Below, piece by piece: positions 13,601-23,800 of a DNA stretch of 64,000 nucleotides. This stretch comes from Spirodela intermedia (Eukaryota; Streptophyta; Magnoliopsida; Alismatales; Araceae). The stretch is taken from positions 3,380,001 to 3,444,000 of the forward strand of contig LR746279.1 of NCBI GenBank assembly GCA_902729315.2. The letters are read 5' to 3'. How positions within the stretch are numbered: the stretch's first letter is position 1; each line of letters starts with the position of its first letter. Made by a program: the position numbers and the translations under genes. The notes beneath the pieces were generated by a model. It was not told where the DNA came from, made no database searches, and saw only the letters and a list, made by a program, of their open reading frames with translations.

Positions 13601-16600
13601 GGATATTGTTATCATTGAGTTCTTGGATCCTTAGGCTTTAGGAAGCAAACGGTTTATGGGATGAATGGCCATAATAACTGCTTTTCTCCAAAAAGATTTA
13701 GGCACATGTTTTGGAAAAGAAGGGCCTGGGTTGCCACAAGAAAATGACCATTTTTCCTTTTTGTTACTCTGTTTTGCTGTGATGTATCGACACACAATGG
13801 CTCATGTACTATGCACTCTGCTTGAAAGTATGAAGTTACGATTTTATTGAAATAGTCCTTAGGCATTGTTCTAAGCCAAACTTTTTTTACACGGAACAAA
13901 ACTTTGGGAGAATAATACTGACATCATATTGATATTTGACCAGAAAAATCCGAGTAACCGAGCAGAATCATCAATGAATGTCACAAAACATGTAGGCCCA
14001 GAAACATTAAGAATGATTGAAGGACCCTAAATATCACTATGAATACAAAAGAAAGGAATATTTCTTTCATTACTGTCTGGAAAAGATACATACTGTGTTT
14101 TGCAAGTTTGCACACTTCACAATGAAAATATTTAGAGCTTAGGTTTTGAAATAAAGAAGAAAACATACTTTTAATAACCCTAAATGAATAATGCCCAAAT
14201 CGGCTTTTGTGAAGTCTAATTCTCTCATTGGATGAACGTAGATCAACAAAATGTGGTAGATCGCACTTTGCAATGTTTGATTAGTTTGGCGCTTCAAGGT
14301 AGTGGATTCCATTCTATTATTTAGCTTGTCCAATTTTCGTCCCCGAATTCTTACCATGAAATACACAACAATTACGATGGATAATCACTTTGCAATGTAA
14401 ATCTACGGTAAGGTCTTTGATAGACACACTGGGTTAGTGAAGGACTTATTTTCACGTCTCCCACACCTGCTACAGTTGTCAAAGAAGACAACTTTTCCAG
14501 AAGTTGTCAGTGAGTGGGTCATGTCCTACCCAAGGCATTTAATTCAATAGAGGATGGAAGTTCACCTGAATATCATAATAAAAAAGAATCGAGTTTGTTA
14601 ATGAGAGATCTCACCGTCTTGACATGTTCTTGGTTGATTCCGCCTCTAGCCACCATAGCCCAGCTGTCTATGCTTTGTCGTCCAAGCATCAAGCCTCTCT
14701 CCGATTGTGTTATAGCGATCATCCTACATTTTCTGATGTCTATAGAAAAACTGACAGCTATTTGCAGCAAAAGGATTGTTGGCGTTTAAAGGCTGAGTGT
14801 ACCAACAATGAAGGTCAATAATCAAGGGAGAAATTAGGTTCCAAGGCATTAAAATGCCTCTTTGTGGACTACTCTCCAATCCTCCCGCAAAGTAACTCCT
14901 TTGTTAAGCCTTTATCCAAGTCCGTGCCAGATTCTGAACCTGTATCTGAGCTCATGCTGTGAACGGAAAAACCCTAGGCAGGTGACTGAGTGCAGCTGAA
15001 GAAAGATTATCCCTCACTAAGTCTAACTAGGCCTGGTTTATATGCCAGACCCATAGTCCAACAGTGAAACGGGCTGGTCCGACAGTGAAACAGTAACAAA
15101 AACTGGTCCATTCCCACAGTATCATGTGGATCTAGGGTTAATATGAAGTTCTCTGTTCAATGCGTCATTCAAGCATCTACTTTTCAGTCTTGCTTATGAA
15201 TGATATTATGTGTGGCACTCATTTTCTGGTGATGCTCGCGGCTAAATGGAGCTCTTTCTCATAGGTTATCATTTTCGACTTTTATTTTTATTCATATATT
15301 ATTCATTCTTTTCCTACAGTCTGCAGTCCTCAGAAACTGTTTTTTCAAAAAAATCTCCAAATTACCTGGTGATTAGCTTCGAAAGTTTTATATAAAAACA
15401 ATAGGCTCTGTTTTCTCGTTCATTGTTTTGAAGATGTGTTAGCATAGGCATTACATATGCGTATCCTACTTATGGCTCCCCTTAACATTCTGTCTTCCAC
15501 ATGTTCAGTTGTGGTGATGGTACCTTGGGTGGTCCCGCTCAAAGAGGAGATAATTACGAATGTAGGAACATGAAACTACTTCTTAAGCAGCAACAAAGGG
15601 TAATATTGCGTTATCTATTTCTTTTGAAGTGTTAATTTACGCACTCTGCTTAGTTTTGATGTTTTAAAAGATGAACACAAGGGTTACAGCGCAATATTGT
15701 CATTTTGCTTCACATTTTACCAATTCTCGTTAAAATGCATATTATTATTTTAAAATTTGAAATATGGATTCGTCTTTAGAATATCTAACCGAAAAGTTGA
15801 ACTTATTAGTTGAACTAGTCAATGAACAACAGATTAGAAATATTTTATTTTCTTATCCTTTTGATTGATTAATGAAAAACGCATCGTCAGTTTTTATCTT
15901 GTAGTTGAGTCGCCATCATTGTTACAATCATGATGATGATGAGGTCATTCCCATCAGTCTAACGTTGGTTAAATATGAAGAAGAATCTACTTAGCTTCAT
16001 GTATTTTTTTCAAACAAATGTTTGTGTGACATGTAACCTTAATAGGTTGTGTTTATGCTTGACCAGGGAAACTGAATATATGGTATATAACACCGGTAGT
16101 GGTTAACAATGGGATGCTCCTTTTTGGTCTGATATTGATAGATTATGACATGATGTGAAACTGAAGATGGACTTTGCCTTCGGAAAAATTTCAGTCTGTC
16201 GATTAAGAGACTAAAAAGCCACACGTCCCATACAACCATGAATGGCTTTAACTTAAAGGCAAAATGAAAATCATGTGAAAATGCCCTGAAGTGGATCGGC
16301 ATCTTCCCAGGAGACAGGCCCCCCCAAGTCAAGCGCGCTGACTTTACTGGAAATTATAATCCGATTTCAAAAATTAAGTTTTTGTCTAATTTCATCAAGA
16401 AACGTTTACCTCTTTCCTCACGTCTGCACTTTCATGAGTACAAATCTGATTCATGAATAAGTAAGCTAGATCTTCAGTGAAGATTCCTTCAAAATCCTGG
16501 ATCCCATCAACCTGCGTGAGTACAGTTATGCCAAGTATCTTCAATGGCTCTAAAGCTTGAAATTTTCCATCTTGGAAAATGTTCTTTTCAGATTTCGGAA

Positions 16601-17722
16601 ACTTAACTTTAGTTGCAACTTTCATGCTCATCCTCTTCTGTCAAACTCGTCCGGATGATCCCATACCTGAATTTCTCTTCCTCTGTTCTGAGTTTCCACA
16701 ACCATGTCTTATTGTACTGATACCTGATTGAAATCTCTAATACAAGATCTCTGATCTTTTCGATCTGTACCTTGTTCCTGGAGAAGTGCCAACCAGCTAT
16801 ATATATAGATAGCTAAGGTGCCCAATCTCACCAACCTGCCATCAAAGCAGCCTCTCTGGCCTCCATCGTCTCCTACTCCATGAATACTGTTGGAAATGGA
16901 GAACTGTCCTCTGTTCTCCCTCTAACCTCCATTATATAGGGAGGAACCTTACACAATTTTCGCGAAACACCCTTAGTTGCTTACAGAATTTTCTTACGAC
17001 CTAGAATTTCCAACAAATATTATGTTTTTGCCTCAAATATAAGTGCATTATTGAGGGGAACTACATCTCTGCAGGTCCTACTGGGAAGATCGGATGTCTC
17101 TGGCTGGGGGGCATTTCTCAAGGTAATCCGACCCTGGCTCTCCTTGACTCTGCTCTTGGCGTTCTCATCCTGGTTTCCCCCATTGCAGAATAGTGTTAGC
17201 AAGCATGAATATCTCGGGGAGTACACTGGGGAGCTGATCTCACATCGAGAGGCCGACAAGCGCGGAAAGATCTACGACCGCGAGAACTCCTCCTTTCTCT
17301 TCAATCTCAACGACCAGGCACCATTCTTTCTCAGATCTCTTTGGGGCCATCTTCATCTTCTCCTGCAGTCTTCTCGGAGTATTCATGTATCTATGTATTA
17401 TCGTTATATATATATATTTTTTTATTTTATTTTATTTTTTTTGTGGGTGCAGTTTGTGCTTGATGCGTACAGAAAGGGGGACAAACTGAAGTTCGCCAAT
17501 CACTCACCTGACCCAAACTGCTACGCCAAGGTCATCATGGTGGCAGGCGACCACAGGGTGGGGATTTTTGCCAAGGAGCGGATAAATGCTGGGGAGGAGC
17601 TCTTCTACGACTACCGCTATGAGCCGGACCGGGCTCCTGCCTGGGCCCGCAGGCCAGAGACCACTGCCCAAAAGAAGGAAGAGACATTCCCTTCTGGCGG
17701 CCGTGCCAAGAAACTCGCCTAG
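1698..17722 (+). CDS. CLF: CURLY LEAF-type histone H3K27 methyltransferase (PRC2 subunit)
   Basis: Exons: 1698-1760, 3710-3811, 4387-4712, 6818-6979, 8564-8648, 8851-8994, 9101-9148, 9227-9295, 9426-10147, 10592-10727, 10825-11045, 12494-12625, 15509-15599, 17075-17122, 17189-17317, 17453-17722. Together they encode 915 aa (Arabidopsis CLF is about 902). Plant E(z) signatures appear in order: TTWVFLDR...[12 protein letters not shown], an acidic stretch, [20 protein letters not shown], a basic low-complexity region, the cysteine-rich CXC domain (about 663-737), and a SET domain (about 768-880) with [19 protein letters not shown] (840-844) and YDYRYEP. It ends GRAKKLA, as in CLF orthologues. 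The protein is the catalytic subunit that places H3K27me3 in the nucleus to silence developmental genes. Exon 15 ends at CAG|GC, a non-GT donor. Exons 14-16 are much more GC-rich than exons 2-13. The exon 10 donor (AAG|GTTGAC) is the least certain junction. Confidence 0.93.
2996..3029. repeat. Near-perfect palindrome in CLF intron 1
   Basis: A 34-bp inverted repeat is built from the words GGCACACAA and TTGTGTGCC with an internal GTGCAC centre. It can fold as a hairpin on either strand. No transposon ends or target duplications are obvious around it. It could be chance, a MITE relic or a cruciform-prone site. Confidence 0.5.
13418..14770 (-). pseudogene. Degenerate Ty1/Copia gag-integrase remnant in CLF intron 12
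   Basis: Reading the minus strand from about 14.77 to 13.42 kb gives scattered Copia pieces separated by stops. First come a gag-end/protease-like part ([11 protein letters not shown]) and a pre-integrase motif ([12 protein letters not shown]). Next is the integrase core ([15 protein letters not shown], then [18 protein letters not shown], equivalent to the usual TPQQNGVAERKN). Last is the integrase C-terminus ([21 protein letters not shown]). No RT, RNase H or LTR pair is visible. The element is antisense to CLF and accounts for much of the 2.9-kb intron 12634-15508 region. It cannot be functional. Confidence 0.8.
16888..17015. mobile_element. Solo LTR in CLF intron 13
   Basis: A 128-bp segment starts TGTTGGAAAT and ends ATTTCCAACA, a perfect 10-bp terminal inverted repeat of the Copia/TRIM type. 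The flanks AATAC and AATAT fit a 5-bp target duplication with one change. It contains TATATAGGGAGG, which resembles an LTR promoter. It ends only 59 bp before the acceptor of exon 14, so it lies close to the branch-point region of that intron. Confidence 0.65.
17318..17452 (+). other. CLF intron 15 with apparent GC-AG splice sites
   Basis: The conserved SET sequence NLNDQ|FVLDAY requires a junction after CAG at 17317. The next bases are GCACCA, so the donor is GC, while the acceptor at 17451-17452 is a normal AG after a T-rich tract. The nearest in-frame GT donor is at 17387. Using it would insert 23 codons (starting [10 protein letters not shown]) into the SET domain without a stop. Confidence 0.7.
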
Positions 17723-17937
17723 GTCACCCTCTCTCTCTCTCTCACACTCACTTTCGCTGTCTAGTGTTTACTCTCTCTCCATTTAGATGCCAACCAGTCC
17801 TGGCGTGCATTTTTCTCGCTGGGTCGTCATTTTTAGATCCCCTCCTTTCAACATGTGGATTATCATTTTAAGACATTGACATTGAAAATACTCAAAATGC
17901 AAGGAGGCTCTCTGTCTCTCTTTTTGTGTGGGCTTCA

Positions 17938-18255
17938 GATCCTTGTTTCCTAAATGGTTTCTCACTGGTGTTGCACCCTCGAGAAGATGGAAAGATGAGC
18001 AAGGGCTAGACAGACAACCTCACTCCTGCTTTAGAATGTATGACACCGTCACGGATTCCTCCATTCAACATGCTGTAAAACCAACATCTCCATTAAGATC
18101 CTTGTTTCCTCCAGGGTAGGTTTCTCACGGATGTTGCTCCCTCAAGAAGATGGAATGATGAGCGAGGGCTAGAAAGACAACGTCACACCTGCTTTAGAAC
18201 ATATGAGACAGTCATGGATCCCTCCATTAAAGATGCTGTAGCATCAACACCTCAT
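17938..18255. repeat. 159-bp imperfect tandem duplication downstream of CLF
   Basis: Two consecutive copies begin GATCCTTGTTTCC at 17938 and 18097, a period of 159 bp. Each contains matching words such as GAAGATGGAA, GATGAGC and CACTCCTGCTTTAGAA-like blocks. No ORF spans both copies. The pair lies just after the CLF stop codon and may fall in or near its 3' UTR. Confidence 0.75.
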
Positions 18256-19680
18256 GGCTCCTCCATTCAATACCACCAGTGACAATCATGGTTCCTTCAT
18301 TCGTAGTTAAGGATATAACCCATGCAATATGATATATATTTGCTGCGAACTAATGGAATAAAATTTCTTCCAGTGATTTTTGTGTGAAAACGTACCAACA
18401 AATCCCACAATGAGTGATTTACTGGTGTCTTTTGAAGCTCAATAAAGTTAAGCTTCGTATTGAGTGTAATGACATTTGAGGCCAACCGTGGGCAAGAATG
18501 GGAAGGGCATGAAGGAATTTCAATAGACGATAGCCTCGTATTTATATCTTTGTCAAAATGTTCGTTTGTTTTTCTTCTGCTCTATCTAAGATTGCATTTT
18601 CATGATGATTTTTCAAGTGCCATGGAATGGTATTCAAAGCCAGCCAGATTAGAGTAATGCTGCTAGCTTCATCTCCTTCACCAATTTACAATCTGAAAAG
18701 AAAAAACCCCTCTTTCATACTGGAATTATCATTTTTTGCATGGATTCAATTGACCTTCCTCCCATTATGACATTATCAATCCTCACTTTAAATCACTCAC
18801 TTCTTGATGAGACATTATCAACACTTTAAATTCTCAATTTGCACTCAGCTCAGCTCAATGATTGAATCCTAGCACTTTTGGTGACCAGTAATGCTGTCCC
18901 TACCCATTGAATCATCCTTGAATTAAATATTTCATATATTTTTAATCAATTTCAACTAGAACAAATTTGACCCAGAAAATATTCTCTACTTTTTACGCAA
19001 CATTCTTTAATTAGTGGAATGACAATGATATCGCCTTTAAGGGTTTCACATTCCTTAATCTCTTTGCCCACTTTGCCGACTTCTTCTTAGAGTGGATCGT
19101 TGCATTGGATCCACAGCCTACTGACATATTCGTTTGTCTTGTCTTTACTTAATCTGTCAAGTCGCATCTGCTGGTCTATAGTGGATAATTTATTGGTAGT
19201 TAAGCCCAAATAATCCGACCCATGTGCAATGGTCTGCGAAGTATTAGTCTTCATCTGTTAACTGTCTCCGGTTCTCCAGATGAGTGAGTCTGAAGTCTCT
19301 GCATTAAAGGGAGATCCAACAGAACGGAAGGTAGATCAGTAACTCTATGCATTTAAGGCCCGCTAACCTCATCCAATGTGCTCAAGCACAAGAGTGGATT
19401 CAGTACTTGTGTTTATAGCCAATACTGTGTTCGTTTGTCATAAACCATGGTAGTCTCCTGTAATATTCCATGAAGATCTGTCAATTTCCTCCAAAAATAC
19501 ATAAACTGTTGCATAGTACATAATCAAGTGCACGTAGGTGATCAACAATCTTGGGTAATCAATGTGCAAATATATATCCATGCCATGTGTTCTATTATCC
19601 ATTTTGTTTTTGCTCAACATCAAGATTCACGAGGCTCCAAAAACCTAAAATAAGTTATGCTGTCCAAGTTTTGTCACGTG
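18256..19680. other. Convergent spacer, no gene seen
   Basis: This is AT-rich sequence between the 3' ends of CLF and SUD1. I see no ORF with a recognisable domain, no RNA gene and no clear transposon ends. The stretch near 19.2-19.6 kb may belong to the retroelement scrap that follows. Confidence 0.4.
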
Positions 19681-19699
19681 TCTAGTGAGTTTTCCTTCC

Positions 19700-20450
19700 C
19701 TCGATTTCATCATTGTCTCTTTTTACCGAAGATGTGTCGGCACAACTCTCTCTTTCTCTCTCTCTCTCTAGTAATATTTTTTCTGAGGTGATTTTTTTAA
19801 TCCGTTGACTTGACATGATGCCTCTGACTTTTGACATCTGATTTCTCCGTTTGTAACCTGAGAAACATGTTACCACAACAACTAAAAAACTAAATCTTGA
19901 ATTGATTATTAGTGTGTTTCGACATAATTCATGCAGTTTTTCTTTATACATCTATTTTGCATTTTATTTTTTGACATCAAAATCATCATCACAACTGGTA
20001 CCTCTGCAACCTTTGAGCTTTGATTCCTTGTTGCTCGAGGTGGCAATCATTGTCTTCCTTCTTAGGGGGGTAGCTCAGAAGTGTCCTTGTTTCTTGCACT
20101 TAAAAACACGCTTCTTCAAGTTTGTAAGAATCATTAATTGTTCTGTGGTCCTAAACTTGTCAGCCTCTGTTTCTATAGAGATCTCTTCAACAATTTTCCA
20201 GATAGTAGTAGAGCTTTTCCTCTTCGAAGCGGGACCAAACTTTCTGTGATCATTTTCTCTGAATAGAACGTTTTCATTTTTGCTCTCTAGAGAGACCTAT
20301 TTCATTGGTCAGCAATGATTCCATGAGTTCATCGAGCGGTAATTAAAGTCTTTAGCTTCGTCTATAATTGTCACCCCAAGTTTCAAAACACGAGGTCGAT
20401 GATCTCAAGATCCTCCTATTTTTCTGTATTTGTATAATTTGTGTATTTTT
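19700..20450 (-). pseudogene. Copia-type gag fragment with zinc-knuckle relic
   Basis: The minus strand gives a damaged plant Copia gag. It has LPLDELMESLLTNE (the usual LTLDELLGKLLAYE motif), then EADKFRTTEQLMIL, and then a decayed CCHC knuckle, FKCKKQGHF followed by a stop. No protease, RT or LTR can be joined to it. A CT microsatellite lies at about 19749-19770. Confidence 0.6.
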
Positions 20451-20596
20451 TTTAGTATATTAGTGATATCTGTAAACTACTAAATATGTCATTAATAGTC
20501 TCACTTTCATCTATGGCAAAATAATCCACGTATCTGTGTACCAAAAATCAATTTTGTCGAACATGGCTTGTGAAGTTCCTTTGTATACATTGTCTC

Positions 20597-20600
<4 letters not shown>

Positions 20601-20641
<41 letters not shown>
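20601..20641. repeat. (CT)n microsatellite
   Basis: About 20 perfect CT units lie about 200 bp beyond the SUD1 stop codon, in the convergent spacer. Confidence 0.95.
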
Positions 20642-20645
<4 letters not shown>

Positions 20646-20847
20646 GCATCATTCTTTATCTTCAGGGGTTCAAAAGGCGAGGAGAGAAAAGAGAAACATA
20701 GCAACAAGCCGAGAGTTTTGACTCTCGCTGTTGATTGATTAGGAGGCACTAGTAGCAGGACACCCACAAACTCCTGTTTTATATCTCTCACTATCCTCAG
20801 TAGGGGCGAAACTTTACAGTGGAATCACAAACGCCACAAGATTTTTC

Positions 20848-23800
20848 CTACATAAGCAGCTGGTTGGGCCTCCGATTATGGTGGCGGAGCCTCAGGCCCA
20901 CATCCACATCCGCATCCGCCTGGTGCTGGTGCTGGATCTGCTGCTCGACGTGTTGCAAGGTGTGGTGGTGGTGGTCCGGCGGACTATCGTTGGAAGGGCC
21001 GGCGGCGGCCGGGTCCGCCGCGGGGATCTCGCCAAAGTCGTGGAGGCGCCGGCCGCGGAGGTAGCGGTCGTCGCGGATGGCGTTGTGGAGGTTGGTGAAC
21101 CAGACGTGGAACCTCTTGGCGCAGAAGACGAGGGTCCCCAGCAGCAGGCAACCCAGCCACGCGAAGCGGTACACGGCGGAGTTGACGACCAGCGGGTAGC
21201 CCAGCAGGGGGAACACCCCCCGCGCGAACACGTACGGCACGCATAGCGCCGTCAGCAGCTTCACCACGATCGGCACCACGATCTCCTGCAGCACCCACAG
21301 CCCCTGCAGCCGCGAGAACCCGTTCTCCCTCACCCTCTCGAACTTGCCCTTCCACCCCTCGTCCACCAGCGGCGCCATATGCTCCAACATCACCTGCCAC
21401 ACGACACGACGGAGGGCATGAGACGCTCCTCGAGAAGCTCCTCTGCTCTAAATAAAAAGCCCAGCGGTTGATTGGTTGGTTGCTCACCAGTCTGGTCCAG
21501 ATCTTGAGGAAGATCAAGCCCAGAGCCCAGTCCTGGTACAGGAGGAAGACGGGGCTCTCGTCCACAGGCACTCGCATCGGCACGATCACCAGCAGCTCGA
21601 ACAGCAGCCCGATCAGCACCGGAATCACGAAGATCTGGGCGACCAAACAGATGAGATAACACCAGAAGAAGAAGAAGAAGAAGAAGAAGACAAACTGTGC
21701 GTTGCTCACCCAGATAGATAAGAGACCAGAGCTCTTCAAGATGATAGCGCTCCACTTCCATGCCTGAGACAGCAGGACCCTGGTTCTCTGACTTCTGATG
21801 TAATCGACGGCGTATCTGGTCCCAGCTACGATGCTCCAGATGAGATAGAAACCGATGTTGAAGGCGTACAGATCTGCACAAAAAAAAAAAAAAAGATTAG
21901 TTTCCAGCAGTGTGTTGATGCCATCAATCGCGAGAGACGAGAGAATATTTAGCAATGTTACCGTTGCACTTGATGCCGTGAGTGATTGGGAGCCGAGGGA
22001 TTGCGTTGAACAGGAAACGTCCGAGATAGATGGGGATGATGATCAGGCTCGAGTTGAACAGTAACAAAGTCAACCATGCCAAGACCAGCAGTAACACAAT
22101 CCGGAGCACAAAACTATATCTGTCAGAAAATCGAAGCAGCAAGAATCAAGGATAGAAGAAAAAATGGCAGATAAAAGGCAAACTGCCCTCCCAGTATCCC
22201 AATGCCCAGCCATCCTTTTCCATCCATAGGCCAGCTGTATCCTCATATGGGGCCTCGGCAACCAGTTAGAATGGCTTCTCAGTTTGATAGGGTTTTAACT
22301 TTTTAACGATCATTAAACAAATAGAAACAGGACAATATGTAATCATATGGGTCAGTGGGATTTGTCAGGGAGCGGTTTTCAATTTGAAAGTATATCAAAA
22401 AAAATTCCGAATATAACTTCAACTAATCTTCACCTGCGAAAAATTATTTATTTTTCCCGAAGTTTATAAATTTTCTCTCCAAAACAAGGTGAACTTGACC
22501 AATCAACAATTTTCAATTCAGTTCATCCCGTTGTCACTCAAACAGCCACTCTCCAAGTTCCATGAGGGACAGCTTTCACTCATTCTGTTACTCTTACCTA
22601 CCTATAATTGCAACCTATATTCTGTCAACCGAAAGCATATTTTTCTATCCCTAATGATGCAGCTTAGAAATCCTAAGTCAACCTAGCTTCGAAAAAAAAT
22701 TGTTAGCGTCTGAGGCGCAGTACAGTACAACATACAGAAAGGCTAAGCAAAGGCAGTGTCACTTACTCTGAATCTGATTGATCATCAACATCATAACCAT
22801 CAGTGACATCAACACCTCCAGCTGTGTGTATTCCACTATCTGGTTGTCCAGCAGCTTCAGGAAGGAAGAATTGGTCTAACAGCTCAACTTGCATACCCCC
22901 AGGTTGCTGTGCATCATGCAACCTGTCCTGCCTTATAGGTTCTGCATTCTCAATCTCCCGCCCTCCATTTTCTTCACGTGGTGGCAATAGAAATTCAGTT
23001 AAATCAAGAGCCCATCCAGCAGCCGTGAACCAGTGATGCAGAAGTGCCTTAATGGTAGCTCTTGGTTTGAAATGCTCAATTGCGAATGGAATACATATCT
23101 GGAACAGAAGCATGTCTGCCGGAATCTCCGTGAATGGATCAGAAACACTGCATTGTTTAGACGCACAACTAGATGTAAAATAGCACAAAAAATTAATGAG
23201 ATTTAAATTCGAACTAAATTGGGGATGAGAGTATCTGATACTAACGTAATATCCAACGGAAATATAGATGGAGCTAATCGCAGGGCAAGCTTGACTGGTA
23301 CGAAGACAAGCATTACAATCAAGCTCCCATAAACAGCAACTGATAAAAGAACACGGCGAGCATGCTTGTGAACTGGATCGTCAATTAGATCACGAAATGG
23401 ATTATAATTTGGATCAGCTGGGTCTCGAAGGAAATACAAAACACCATTTCGTAAGACCTACAAGAAGGATTGGAGTCAAATATCAAATGAAATTAACTTT
23501 ACTGAAAATAAATGAAGAAACAGTACAAATCCAAGCAAAAGTAATACCCCTCGAAGAAGGCTGACAAAGATGCTTATTTGAAGCATATAAATAATTCCCA
23601 CAATCCAATGAATCAGAGAGCTCGCTAATGGTGAAACCGAAAAGAACTCAATCCTTCGTGACATGGTTGTCCCCAGCATCCTTATAGTGCAGATGTCCAG
23701 CCACCAACCACACATCAATGGAAATATACCAAGTTCAATGACTAGAAGAAACGCAACCTTGACCATTGTCATTAAATGTTTCATTCCTGACAAAAACTGC

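Noticed and set aside
20050-20100. GGGGGTAGCTCAG resembling the 5' part of a tRNA
   Set aside because: No cloverleaf or B box follows. The stretch is the antisense of a Copia zinc-knuckle relic.
20984-21955. 323-codon minus-strand frame
   Set aside because: It runs through SUD1 introns and shifts frame relative to the conserved SUD1 exons. Only the exon segments are real.
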